64,000 nucleotides of DNA, taken from assembly GCA_963704825.1 (NCBI GenBank), contig CAVPHV010000003.1:310001-374000 (forward strand), given 5' to 3'. The stretch comes from CAVPHV01 sp963704825 (lineage in GTDB: Bacteria > Actinomycetota > Acidimicrobiia > Spongiisociales > UBA5794). Below the pieces are notes generated by a model. It searched no databases. It was not told the origin of the DNA and was given only the letters and a program-made list of their open reading frames with translations. Positions 54,425 to 63,535 of this stretch are shown piece after piece. The first letter of the stretch is position 1, and each line of letters begins with the position of its first letter. The position numbers were made by a program, and so were the translations under genes.

Positions 54425-54901
54425 CTAGCCGGTGTCGTTCTGCAGGATCTTCTCGGCAAGGCCGGCAATTGACTCGGCGTCGTCGCCGAACCCAGTTGTC
54501 GTCACCGAGTACCACGTTGAACCGGAGACGAACGTTGCGTTTGACTGGAGCGGACTCTCCGCGGCGTATCCCTCGTCGGCGAAGGTGAGTTCGACGCATC
54601 CATCGCAAGGGTCGGGTCGGAACAGTTCGTGGTCGGTCGCGACCTGAATCAGGAGGCTGTTCGAGTTGGCGTCCCTCCAACGGCAGGTGGCGAGAGGGCC
54701 CGCCTCGCCTGGTTCGCCGACGACAGCGGCTTCCCCGAAGTAGGTGGCCAGAGTCGCGTCGTCGGCGAGTGCACACGGATCGGGTGTATCCGTCGCAGCC
54801 TCGGTGGGTGGATCCGTTGCGCCGATGCCAGATTCGTCGTCGGCTCCGCCACATGCTGCGATCAGTAGACCAACGACGATCACTGCAGCCAGCCTTCGCA
54901 C
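54425..54901 (-). CDS. Small lipoprotein (DUF3558-like)
   Basis: The 158-residue protein has a signal ending LLIAAC (Cys17), an Asp/Thr/Pro-rich linker and a small domain with two Cys pairs (DPCALADDATLATYFG; ATCRWRD; DPCDGCVEL; SVTTTGFGDDA). It resembles DUF3558-type actinobacterial lipoproteins. It starts at GTG 54901 and lies 20 nt upstream of the DUF385 gene. Confidence 0.6.
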   Translation of the reverse strand: MRRLAAVIVVGLLIAACGGADDESGIGATDPPTEAATDTPDPCALADDATLATYFGEAAVVGEPGEAGPLATCRWRDANSNSLLIQVATDHELFRPDPCDGCVELTFADEGYAAESPLQSNATFVSGSTWYSVTTTGFGDDAESIAGLAEKILQNDTG

Positions 54902-55087
54902 TGTCGCCTCCCTCGTCGCCGGATTCCAAACCTACACGCGGCGGTCAATCGTTGATCGTTGATTGGCGCCCTGAGTGGACCGGGCGACCCCGTCCTGCCG
55001 ATGTGCTGTACCGGTGGTGTGCACCAAGTGGGCCGGGCACCCGAAACTAGAGTCCAAGTCTCATGACCTTCTGAAGGGGGAGTTGAA

Positions 55088-55462
55088 GTGGCTTCGAGCG
55101 GACCGGAGTTCGCCACCAGGATTCTCGTGGAGTATCTCAACGCCGGCGATATCGACGGGGTGATAGATCTCTATGAGGAGGAAGCGGTCTTCGTCGACCT
55201 CGATGGTGCGGTGGCGGGATTGGTCGACATCCGCTCTGCCCACCGGACGTTCCTGGACTCAGGTCTCGTCTTGACGCTGAACGACTCCGTGGCGTACGTC
55301 GCGGACAACATTGCTCTGGTGCACTGGTCCTGGACGGTCACTCAACGCGATGGCCCCTCGGCGGATGGCGTCAGTGCAGAGGTTCTCCGGCGGCAAGCCG
55401 ACGGCAGTTGGAAGTTCATCATCGACAACTCCGACGGCTCAGCCATGGTCGGGCGGACGTAG
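55088..55462 (+). CDS. SnoaL-like/DUF4440 NTF2-fold protein
   Basis: The 124-residue protein has the NTF2-like pattern (FATRILVEYLNAGDIDGVIDLYEEEAVFVDLDGAVAGLVDIRSAHRTFL; WSWTVTQRDG; LRRQADGSWKFIIDNSDG). GTG 55088 follows AGGGGGAG. Enzymatic or binding role unknown. Confidence 0.75.
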   Translation: MASSGPEFATRILVEYLNAGDIDGVIDLYEEEAVFVDLDGAVAGLVDIRSAHRTFLDSGLVLTLNDSVAYVADNIALVHWSWTVTQRDGPSADGVSAEVLRRQADGSWKFIIDNSDGSAMVGRT

Positions 55463-55511
55463 GCGTGCTCCTCGGGAGGTGCCGCTGAGGATGCTGGCGG
55501 GGTGGCCGAGG

Positions 55512-55949
55512 TCAACGCTGGAAGCCTCCGAGGGCGGTGGCGATGATGTCATCTCGGTAATTGGCGCCGTCGATATCGGTGAGATTGCGGATGGGTCGCC
55601 AGACTGCCCCAAGCACCGCAGCCGCGCGAACTCGAGCCGCCCGACTTGCGTCGTCGCCCACGAGCAGGCTTCGCATGTTTCGGTTGCTCACCCTCAGCCT
55701 GGTCCCGATCTCGGAGTGATTGAGCACGGACTTGTCGGCGTCGACCCAGACCGCGACAGTCCGATGGGCGAGCAGAGCATTGAGGTAGCTCGTGAGCAGG
55801 GGGCCGATCGAGGGCGGCGCGGCCGAGCCGCCGTATTCTGTTCTCGGGCTGGCTGCGGGCGTGCGTAGCATCGACCCGTCCGGGCGGCAGAACACGAGAC
55901 CCAGGTCTTCGCCGCCGGCGCCGACGAAAATGCGCTCTTCGCCGATCAC
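55512..55949 (-). pseudogene. Chimeric remnant: integrase fragment joined to TetR C-terminal part
   Basis: The frame begins with ERIFVGAGGEDLGLVFCRPDGSMLR, nearly identical to the middle of the integrase encoded at 57907-59106. The rest (LLAHRTVAVWVDADKSVLNHSEIGTRLRVSNRNMRSLL, RAAAVLGAVWRPIRNL) looks like the C-terminal part of a TetR regulator without its HTH. Two broken genes have been fused. About 77 bp (55864-55940) matches 58202-58278 with about six differences by eye. This marks an older insertion or recombination. Confidence 0.65.
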
Positions 55950-56021
55950 AGCGGGACGTACCCGACGGGCAGGGAGGACGTGACTGTCGCCCGGCGCAGC
56001 CGTACCGCCGTCGCGGCAGGT

Positions 56022-57329
56022 TCAATCAGTGTTCTCGCGGTTGCTGCCGAGCCGGAGCTCGCGACGGTGCCGCAGCCAGAATGCCTCGCCGAGCAGCGAT
56101 ACGCCGACGATGCCGACGAGCAGCACCATCACGCCGGGTCGATTGCGCGCCGTGTCGATTGACAGGACGATCAACGCTCCGGCACAGCCCGCCAGACCCG
56201 CTCCGGCGAGGATCCGCTTGGCTCCGATTGCGGTGCCGGAGTGCAGCGCCGCCGCGTTCACGGCGCCGAACACGATCAGGAATCCGGCGCTGGCGATCGA
56301 GGAAATCGACGCCACGTCGAGGAGATTGGCGAAGACCAGTGACAGTGTGGTGGTGATGATCAGCCCGACCGGCTCCGACCAGATGCGACGCTCGAACAGT
56401 TCCGGCAGCTCACCCTCGCGAGCGATCGAGTAGCTGAGTCGAGCCGTCCCATACAGTGTCGCGTTGATCGCCGAAAGAGTCGCCAACACCGCCGAAACCG
56501 CCACCATGACAAATCCGAAGTGACCGAGGCTTGGCTGCGCTGCTTCTGCCAGGGCGAAGTCTGCGGCGCTGCCAATCTGCTGCGGGGTGAGCGATCCAAC
56601 AGTGACGACCGCGATCGCCACATAGAGGACGATCACTGTTCCAACCGACGTGTAGAAGGCGCGAGGAAGAGTGCGCCGCGGCTGTCGGATGTCCTCGGCA
56701 GCGTTGGCGATCAGCTCGAAACCCTCGTAGGCAACGAAGATGAGCATGCCTGCGGCGACGATTGTCGGTAGTGACGGCCACGTGCCCACTGCGAGTCGGG
56801 TCGTGTCCACGGTTGTCATGCCGATGGCGCCGACGACTACCAGTATTGCCAGCTTCACGCCCACGATGGCGGTCTCGGCGCGCGCAACGCTGGCCGCCCC
56901 CAACAGGTTCAGGCCTGCGGGCACGATGATCGCCAAGCTGATCAACAGGTGCAGCAGCCACTGCGGAGGCGCCTGACCGGTGTGTGTGAAGAAGGTGGCG
57001 GCGTAGTTGCCGAACGCCACTGCATACAGCGCCAGCGTGACCAGGTAGCTGAACCACAACAGGTTGTTGAGGGCGCCGGTTGCGATTCCGACTCCGAAGA
57101 CGCGGTCAACAAAGACGACGCTGCCTCCCCGGCTTGGGTAGGCAACCGAGAGCTTGGCGTACGAGGACGCCGTCAGCAGCGCTACGGCACCGGCCACAAG
57201 AAACGCAAGAGGAGCACCGCCGCCAGCCTGGGTCGCCACAACGCCGAGCACCGCAAAGATGCCGCCGCCCACCATTCCACCGATCCCAATGGCAACGGCT
57301 CCCCACAGGCCAACACTCCTGCGTTCCAC
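56022..57329 (-). CDS. APC-family amino acid permease
   Basis: The 435-residue protein has twelve TMs. VAIGIGGMVGGGIFAVLG is the typical TM1 motif, followed by SYAKLSVAYPSRGGSVVFVDRVFG and YEGFELIANAAEDIRQPRRTLPRAF. These match APC transporters. GTG 57329 follows GAGAGG. The substrate is unknown. It is the last chromosomal gene before the integrative element. Confidence 0.85.
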   Translation of the reverse strand: MERRSVGLWGAVAIGIGGMVGGGIFAVLGVVATQAGGGAPLAFLVAGAVALLTASSYAKLSVAYPSRGGSVVFVDRVFGVGIATGALNNLLWFSYLVTLALYAVAFGNYAATFFTHTGQAPPQWLLHLLISLAIIVPAGLNLLGAASVARAETAIVGVKLAILVVVGAIGMTTVDTTRLAVGTWPSLPTIVAAGMLIFVAYEGFELIANAAEDIRQPRRTLPRAFYTSVGTVIVLYVAIAVVTVGSLTPQQIGSAADFALAEAAQPSLGHFGFVMVAVSAVLATLSAINATLYGTARLSYSIAREGELPELFERRIWSEPVGLIITTTLSLVFANLLDVASISSIASAGFLIVFGAVNAAALHSGTAIGAKRILAGAGLAGCAGALIVLSIDTARNRPGVMVLLVGIVGVSLLGEAFWLRHRRELRLGSNRENTD

Positions 57330-57767
57330 CAGAACGTACCTCTCACAGCAGTTCGACACTGTACACCCGACCCAACAAGAGCAGCTCTGAGCCGATCAGT
57401 GCCTTCTTGACGTTCGATTTGCCTCCGGCCCGGACCGAGAAGCCGGCGAGTTTGGTGGAGGGGTGCATCAGCCGATGCCATCCTCGGAGATGGCTATCGG
57501 GGTGACACCGAGTGTGGGCACCGGAGGTGAAATAGTGAGCCGTCGCGCTGGCGATATCTGCCACTAGTGCATGGGGGTAAGGCAGGTGCTCACGTGCCGA
57601 GTCTGGGACGCCTTGCGTCATGATCTTGCGGCTCTGGTCACGCTCGTTCGTCCTCCTGTCGTAGGAGGGACCTTGGGTGGAGGATTGGGCAGAAGGGGCA
57701 ACGGCACACGCTGCCTGATCACCGGTGAGAGGTTGTGGTCCCCTGCTACCGAAGGGCTGCAAGTCAG
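57330..57767. other. Intergenic region between the permease gene and the element
   Basis: About 440 bp without a convincing gene. One 7-bp hairpin, TCCTCCT/AGGAGGG at 57651-57669, may be a terminator. The ORFs here do not show family features. Confidence 0.4.
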
Positions 57768-57823
57768 TGCGGACGGAGGGACTCGAACCCCCACGGGCAT
57801 TTAGCCCACCAGGACCTAAACCT
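57768..57823 (-). other. 3' fragment of a tRNA-Leu (UAG) gene, probable attachment site
   Basis: On the minus strand the sequence reads TTTAGGT CCTGG (anticodon loop and 3' stem), a variable arm GGGC-TAAAT-GCCC, the T-arm GGGGGTTCGAGTCCCTC and acceptor CGTCCGC-A. The 5' half (acceptor GCGGACG, D-arm, 5' anticodon stem) is missing; the homology ends at the anticodon stem. A tyrosine integrase gene begins 84 bp away. This is the expected end of an element that integrated in a tRNA 3' end. The complete tRNA-Leu would be at the other end, outside the window. Confidence 0.75.
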
Positions 57824-57906
57824 CAGGGGGGCCGTGTTTCCGGGTGTCAGCGTCTGTCGAAGAGTGTTGCGCTGCAAGGGGTTCGCTGCGACCGCCGGGG
57901 GGCTTG

Positions 57907-59106
57907 TTACGCCTGATCGTGTGCGATGGTGTGGGGTTGGGTAGAAGTCTGGGTAGAAGAATGCATCACCACAGCCGCAACCGTGTCCGCCGCCTGCCGG
58001 TCGAGACCTTCGATTACGTGCGAGTACCGGTCCATGGTCATGGTGATCGAGGAGTGGCCGAGTCGTTCCTGGACGACCTTGGGATGGATCCCTGATTCGA
58101 GTGCCAGTGTCGCCCACACGTGGCGGAGATCCCGGAGCGTGATCCGCCGGAGACCGGCGTCGTCCCTGATCTTGGCGAACCGTCGTGACACCCAGTCGGG
58201 ACGTAGCATCGATCCGTCCGGGCGGCAGAACACGAGACCCAGGTCCTCGTAGCCGGCGCCGACGAAGATGCGCTCCTCGAGCTGACGGCGGCGATGGTCT
58301 CGGAGCTTTCCCAGCGTGTCGATGTCCAGTGAGATCGGGCGACGGCTTCGTTTCGTCTTCGTTTCGCGGCGTCTGATCGGCCCACCGTCGGCGTCTACCA
58401 CCGTGTGGGTCACGGCGACTGTACGGCGTTCCAGGTCAACGTCGTCCCAGCCGAGGCCGAGAGCCTCAGACCGGCGCATCCCGGTGAACGGGATTATCCA
58501 CCACAGCGCCTCTAGCCGGTCCCCGTCGACATGGTCGATGAAGGCCCGAAGCTCCTGGGCTGTCCATGGCGGAGCAGTATCGGGCTGCCCCGCTTCGGGC
58601 GTCTCAGCGAGCGCCACGGGGTTGCGGTGGAGTATTCCCTTCCTCACGGCAAACCCGAACGCAGCCGACAGCACACCGTGGACGTTCCGGACCGTCTTGG
58701 CCGACAGGGGCCGACGTCCGCGGCCACCCTCGCGGCGCAGTTTCAGGTAGAGCCTGTCGATCGTGGTGGCATCGACTCGGTCCAAACGAAGATGCCCGAT
58801 ATGAGGCACGATGTATGCCGTCACGGTCACCCGGTACTCCTTCTGCGTTGTTGGCGCCAGCCTCCCTTCAGCGATGGGGAGCCACCGCTCCAAGAGGTAT
58901 CGTTCCACAGTGAGCTTGGTCAGTTCGATCGAGTCACCTTGGTCGCGGGACTGAAGGAGCCGGGCGAGCTCCGCGTCGGCCTCGCCCTGCGTCTTGAACC
59001 CACGGGACCACCGCCGACGGCGCCTGCCGCTCAGCTCGTCGCGCCCAAGGTCGATGACTGCGTAGAACCTCCCGTCCTTGCGGGCTATGTGCCCACGGCG
59101 CCTCAT
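57907..59106 (-). CDS. Tyrosine recombinase/phage-type integrase
   Basis: The 399-residue protein has an Arm-binding N-terminus (RGHIARKDGRFYAVIDLGRD), a SAM-like core-binding domain and a complete catalytic domain: Arg211 (TGMRRSEALGLGWDDVD), Arg328 (LRDLRHVWATLALESG), His351 (LGHSS) and Tyr361 (DRYSHV). ATG 59106 overlaps the XRE gene stop. It lies next to a tRNA-Leu fragment, its likely target. A piece of a related integrase is duplicated at 55864-55940. Confidence 0.92.
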   Translation of the reverse strand: MRRRGHIARKDGRFYAVIDLGRDELSGRRRRRWSRGFKTQGEADAELARLLQSRDQGDSIELTKLTVERYLLERWLPIAEGRLAPTTQKEYRVTVTAYIVPHIGHLRLDRVDATTIDRLYLKLRREGGRGRRPLSAKTVRNVHGVLSAAFGFAVRKGILHRNPVALAETPEAGQPDTAPPWTAQELRAFIDHVDGDRLEALWWIIPFTGMRRSEALGLGWDDVDLERRTVAVTHTVVDADGGPIRRRETKTKRSRRPISLDIDTLGKLRDHRRRQLEERIFVGAGYEDLGLVFCRPDGSMLRPDWVSRRFAKIRDDAGLRRITLRDLRHVWATLALESGIHPKVVQERLGHSSITMTMDRYSHVIEGLDRQAADTVAAVVMHSSTQTSTQPHTIAHDQA

Positions 59107-59846
59107 TCAGTGCCTCCTCGGGCTTCCCGTTCGTCGCTTCTGGTGTCTGGTGTCGCGTCGTTCTCGCTGGCGGGATACGCGTCTCGAGGGAGGGTCGTCG
59201 GGGGGTGGCCGTATCGGTAGGTGAAGTCTTCGTCGCCGGTGTGTTCGGCGATGAATCCTCGGATGCCGACTTGGCGGAGGTGGTCGACCATCCGGCCGAG
59301 TTCTTCGACGGCGCCATCGAGCGAGTCGGCGTGTTCGTCGAGGAGGGCGAGGAGGAGTTCTTTGCGGCGCTCCCGGTAGCTCCACTGTGTTGCTGCGGCG
59401 GGGATGCCGGTGATCTTCTCGACGGTGGCTTCGGCTGTGGTGGGGTCGGTGATGCCGAGTTGACGGAGCCGTTCGTAGACCGGCCCGAGTTGTTGGGGTT
59501 GTCCTAGGAGCCAGGTGTATAGCTCGTTGACGGGCCGGGTGGTGGATCGCATGAGGCGGTGGTCGCCGGGTGGGGGGAGTAGGAACCAGATCATGGGGAG
59601 GTCGAAGACCATGGCGAAGATGAGCAGTTCGTGGGCGTCGAACTCTCGGTGCCGGTCGCTATCCCAGGCCCGCTCGATGGATGAGACGCCGGCTTGGGTG
59701 AGTCGTTGGCCGAGGTAGGGCTCGAGCTGGTCGGCGAGTTCTTCTTGGGTCCATCCGCGTAGTTGGCGGGCTTCGCGGATGTCGTAGGCGACGACCTGGT
59801 TGAGGTCGACGTCGGAGGGTGGTGGCGGGTTGGGGTGTTGGGCCAT
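59103..59846 (-). CDS. XRE-type helix-turn-helix regulator of the element
   Basis: The 247-residue protein has an N-terminal XRE HTH (VVAYDIREARQLRGWTQEELADQLEPYLGQRLTQAGVSSIERAW) and a helical C-terminus with an unknown role (RRKELLLALLDEHADSLDGAVEELGRMVDHLRQVGIRGF). ATG 59846 has TATGCT upstream, so it is probably leaderless. It overlaps the integrase start by 4 nt. It is divergent from the excisionase-like gene and probably represses the element. Confidence 0.82.
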   Translation of the reverse strand: MAQHPNPPPPSDVDLNQVVAYDIREARQLRGWTQEELADQLEPYLGQRLTQAGVSSIERAWDSDRHREFDAHELLIFAMVFDLPMIWFLLPPPGDHRLMRSTTRPVNELYTWLLGQPQQLGPVYERLRQLGITDPTTAEATVEKITGIPAAATQWSYRERRKELLLALLDEHADSLDGAVEELGRMVDHLRQVGIRGFIAEHTGDEDFTYRYGHPPTTLPRDAYPASENDATPDTRSDEREARGGTE

Positions 59847-59941
59847 TACTGAAGCATACACAGCTTGTGGTTTGTGGTGGTAATGCGTCAACGTTCTGAT
59901 AGGATACTCCCTGTGAGCATTGCGCGCAAAGGATACGGCTT
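59847..59941. promoter_or_regulatory. Divergent promoter region of the element
   Basis: On the minus strand TATGCT lies just before ATG 59846. On the plus strand TAGGAT is at 59898-59903 in front of the excisionase-like gene. This is a compact switch region of the type used for repressor and excision control. Confidence 0.5.
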
Positions 59942-60355
59942 GTGTTGAGTGAACGGATTCCGGTGCTTCTGACCGTCGAGGAAGCAGGCGTCCTGTTGCG
60001 GATCGGACGGACCAAGGCCTACGCCATGGCGAGGGAGTGGCGGGAGACCGGCGGCCGGTCGGGTCTCCCGGTGATCGACCTTGGTCATGTACTCAGGGTG
60101 CCACGCCAGGCACTGGAGGAGCTGATCGGTGCCGAACTCACCGACGTCGACAACCCCAACCGGGTCGAAGAGACCAAGCACGCCGTAGAGCCGGCCGAGC
60201 CGCCAAGACGACGGGCGAGTGAACCAGCCAAGGGAACACCTACCCAGGAGTCACCGACGAACCCGCGGAACTCGACGACGCCAGAGCCGCGCCAAGAACC
60301 AGCTCGACCTCTTCAACTCCACACCCCGGTCCAGCTAACGACGGAGACCCCATGA
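59942..60355 (+). CDS. Excisionase-like HTH protein (MerR-type helix)
   Basis: The 137-residue protein starts with a winged-helix DNA-binding module (PVLLTVEEAGVLLRIGRTKAYAMAREWRETGGRSGLPVIDLGHVLRVPRQALEELIG), typical of excisionase/AlpA-like proteins. The C-terminal half is low complexity, rich in Pro, Glu and Thr. GTG 59942 is used. It is divergent from the XRE regulator. Confidence 0.8.
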   Translation: MLSERIPVLLTVEEAGVLLRIGRTKAYAMAREWRETGGRSGLPVIDLGHVLRVPRQALEELIGAELTDVDNPNRVEETKHAVEPAEPPRRRASEPAKGTPTQESPTNPRNSTTPEPRQEPARPLQLHTPVQLTTETP

Positions 60356-60431
60356 GCAACCAGCGAGGACACCGGCCCTTTCAGAACAGACGAGTGCACA
60401 CCTGCGGTGAGGGGTGAGGGAGGTCTGTTCG

Positions 60432-63202
60432 GTGACGGTGCGGGTGACGACGTTGAAGGGTGCGGGGGCGGGCCGCGTACTACACCGAGCACCTGCCCTC
60501 CTACTACCTCGACGGTGAGGAGCCGCCGGGTCGCTGGTTCGGCGCAGGGCGCCGACCGTCTCGGTCTCGACGGTGACGTCGATGCGGAGGCGTTTCTGGC
60601 GGTGATGGCCGGGGTCGATCCGGCGACGGGCGGGGTCTGGGTCGCCGGTTCGGGGAGGGGTCGGTGCGGGGCTATCGACGCCACGTTCTCGGCCCCGAAG
60701 TCAGTCTCGGTCCTGTTCGGTGTCGGCGACCGAGGTGCGGCGTCAGGTGGTGGAGGCGCACGACGCGGCGGTGGAGGCCGTGTTGGGGTGGGTCGAGACC
60801 CAGGCCCACACGCGGATGCGTCTCGCGGCCACATCGTGTGTGTCGATGCCGAGGGGATCGTGGTGGCGGTGTTTCGTCAGCACACCAGTCGCCGACTCGA
60901 CCCGCAGTTGCATACGCATGCGGTGATCGCCAACCGGGTAGCGGCACCCGACGGGCGGTGGCTTGCTCTCGATGCTCGCACGTTGAAGATGGATCAACGC
61001 ACCCTGTCGGGGTTGTATCACGCCACGTTGCGGACCGAGCTGACCCGCCGTCTCGGGGTCGCCTGGCATCCGCCGGTGAACGGGATCGCCGAGATCGCCG
61101 GTATCGACCCGGAGGTGTTGGCCGAGTTCTCGCAGCGCAGCGGCGAGGTGGAGCGGCGTGTCGAGGAGAAGCTGGCCCGGTTTCGTGCCGATCTTGGGCG
61201 GGAGCCGACCCGTCGGGAGCTGTGGCGTCTCGAGCGTGAAGCGGTCGTGGACAGCCGACCTGCCAAAGACAACACCCACACCCCGGGCGAGCTCCGCCAC
61301 GAGTGGCGCGTTCGACTGTCTGGCCTTGGGGTCGAACCCCGGGCGCTGGTGGCCAACGCCTCGGCTCAGGTCCGCCGAGCCGACGGGGATCGACCAGGAG
61401 TTGGCGTCGACGATGGTCGATGGGCGCTCGAAGCGCTGACGGAGCGCCAGTCGACATGGCGGCCCGCCGAACTGGTCCGGGAGCTCGCCGCCCAGGTCCC
61501 CACCGACGTCACCGTCGACCCGAACCAGCTGTGCGGGCTGCTGCAACGCCTCGCCGAACACACCGCCGCGGCACGCTGTGTCGACCTGTCCCCACCGGTC
61601 CCCGCCGATGTGGTGACACGACGTGATGGGCGACCGGTCAGTGAGGCTGCGGTCGACCGGGTCCTCACCACTCAAGCCATCCTGGACGAGGAGGAACGGC
61701 TCCTCGAATGGGCCCACCAACAACGCAAGCTCGCCGAGATCGTCGATCCGCGACCTCGAGGGCTTGTCATGGAGGGGTTGAGTCCAGGACAGGCCGAGGC
61801 CTGCGAGGCGGTAGCCGGTGTGACTCCGGTGGCGCTGATCGTTGGACCGGCCGGTTCGGGCAAGACCACCGCCCTCGCCCCCGCCGTCAAGCACCTCCAG
61901 GGTCGCGGCCAGGTGGTGTTTGGGGTCGCACCGACCGCGGCGGCCGCTGAAGTGCTCGCCACTGAAACCGCCGTAGCCGCCGACACCCTGGACAAACTGC
62001 TGCACGAACACTCCCGCCCCGACCGGCCACCTGCACCCGTCTATGACCTCCCGGGTGGGGCGACGGTGATCGTCGACGAAACCGGCACCGTCTCCACCCC
62101 CAAGTTGGCCGCCCTGGCCCGTCTGGCGGAGCAGCGGGCATGGCGCGTCGTCATGGTCGGTGACCCCCGCCAGTTCTCCGCTGTGGGCCGGGGCGGCATG
62201 TTCGCCCACCTCATCGACACCCACGGCGCCATCGAACTCGACCAGATCCACCGCTTCACCCACCGCTGGGAACGCGACGCCTCGCGGCGGCTCCGCACCG
62301 GAGACGTCACCGTCCTAGCCGAATACCAGCGCCACGGCCGGCTCCACGACGGCACCCCACACCAAATGGAGACCGACATCATCGGCGCCTGGCACGAGGC
62401 CCGACAGCGGCGTGAGTCGGTGGCGTTGATGGCCAACACCAACGACACCGTCGCCCGCCTCAACCACCTCGCCCAACAGCGACGCATCACCAACGGTGAG
62501 CTCCACCCCGGCGGACCCGCCCTCGACATCGCCGGGCAGCGGCTATTGGTCGGTGACGACGTGGTGACCCGCCGCAACCAACGCAGCCTACGAACCGACC
62601 GCGGGATGATGGTCAAGAACCGCGACCACTGGACCATCCAAGAGATCCACCCCGACGGCGCTGTCACGGTCGACGGCCACACCGGCACCGTCCACCTCCC
62701 CGCCGACTACGTCGTCGACCACCTCGAACTCGGGTACGCCCAGACCAGCCACGCCACCCAAGGCCGCACCGTCGACATCGGGCTGCTCCTCGTCGACGGC
62801 CCCACCGACAGTCGCGGCGTCTACACCCCGATGACCCGAGGCCGGTACGCCAACCACGCCTACGTCGTCTCAGACGAGAACCAAACCGCCGTCGACGTCC
62901 TCACCCAAGCGATCGGCCGGGACTGGATCGACCAACCCGCCATCACTCGAAGAACCGACGTAGGTATCGGAGACCAGCCACGCGCCCGGCTCCGCTCACG
63001 GTTGGGCGGTCGCCACAGCGATTCGTTGGCTGATCCGCACCGCCAAGTGGGCAGCAACGACCTCGAGCCCCCCGGCAGCAATCGCGGGTTCAACAACGAC
63101 CAGGCATGGCGGCAGGTCCAGGAGCGCATCAAGACGATCGAACAGCGACGTCGTGATGGCGATCGCAAACTCGGTCGAACCGACGATGGCATCGGACGCT
63201 GA
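60432..63202 (+). CDS. MobF-type relaxase/helicase (TraA/TrwC-like), N-terminus frameshifted six times
   Basis: The protein combines a MobF relaxase (histidine triad in DPQLHTHAVIANR, SAPKSVSVLFG) with a helicase (Walker A VGPAGSGKTTAL, Walker B VIVDETGTV, VMVGDPRQFSAVGRGG, AQTSHATQGRTVDIG, TRGRYANHAYV). The start (GTG 60432, VTVRVTTLKGAGAGRV) and the Tyr-rich YTEHLPSYY part lie in other frames than the rest. Shifts occur at about 60480, 60551, 60655, 60676, 60731 and 60827. Each fragment still encodes conserved residues. The element is probably mobilisable, if the breaks are sequence errors. Confidence 0.85.
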
Positions 63203-63208
63203 CCAGGT

Positions 63209-63535
63209 ATGCCCAGCCTTCCAGGTATTCCTGCGCTAGCGCCGATTGCCGGATCTCGGACGCGCACGAGCGCCCGCAGCGGTATCCCCGTCCGTTGTTC
63301 TGTGCGCATCACAGTTGTTCCTCTGAGGGGCCGGCTGTGGATGCTGATCGGCGGATTGCGAAACGATTCTCCCGAGGGAGCGTGGTCGAATTTCTGGGCG
63401 GCACGCATGGACGGCGAACCTGACTACGCAAACCAGGTCGAGGGGCACAGACTCCAAGCCCGCGTCCACGAATCACGACTCCAGGAGCTGATCGGCCAGA
63501 TGAGGATCTGGGCCCGGCGGGTCAGTCTGAGTTGA
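63209..63535 (+). CDS. Possible small protein at the element's end
   Basis: The 108-residue frame has no recognised domain. The second half (GGLRNDSPEGAWSNFWAARMDGEPDYANQVEGHRLQ) looks like coding sequence more than the Arg-rich first half. It follows the relaxase by 6 nt and overlaps the end of the next gene by 14 nt. Confidence 0.3.
   Translation: MPSLPGIPALAPIAGSRTRTSARSGIPVRCSVRITVVPLRGRLWMLIGGLRNDSPEGAWSNFWAARMDGEPDYANQVEGHRLQARVHESRLQELIGQMRIWARRVSLS

Noticed and set aside
57343..57762. Minus-strand frame before the tRNA-Leu fragment
   Set aside because: No recognisable domain and no ribosome-binding site.
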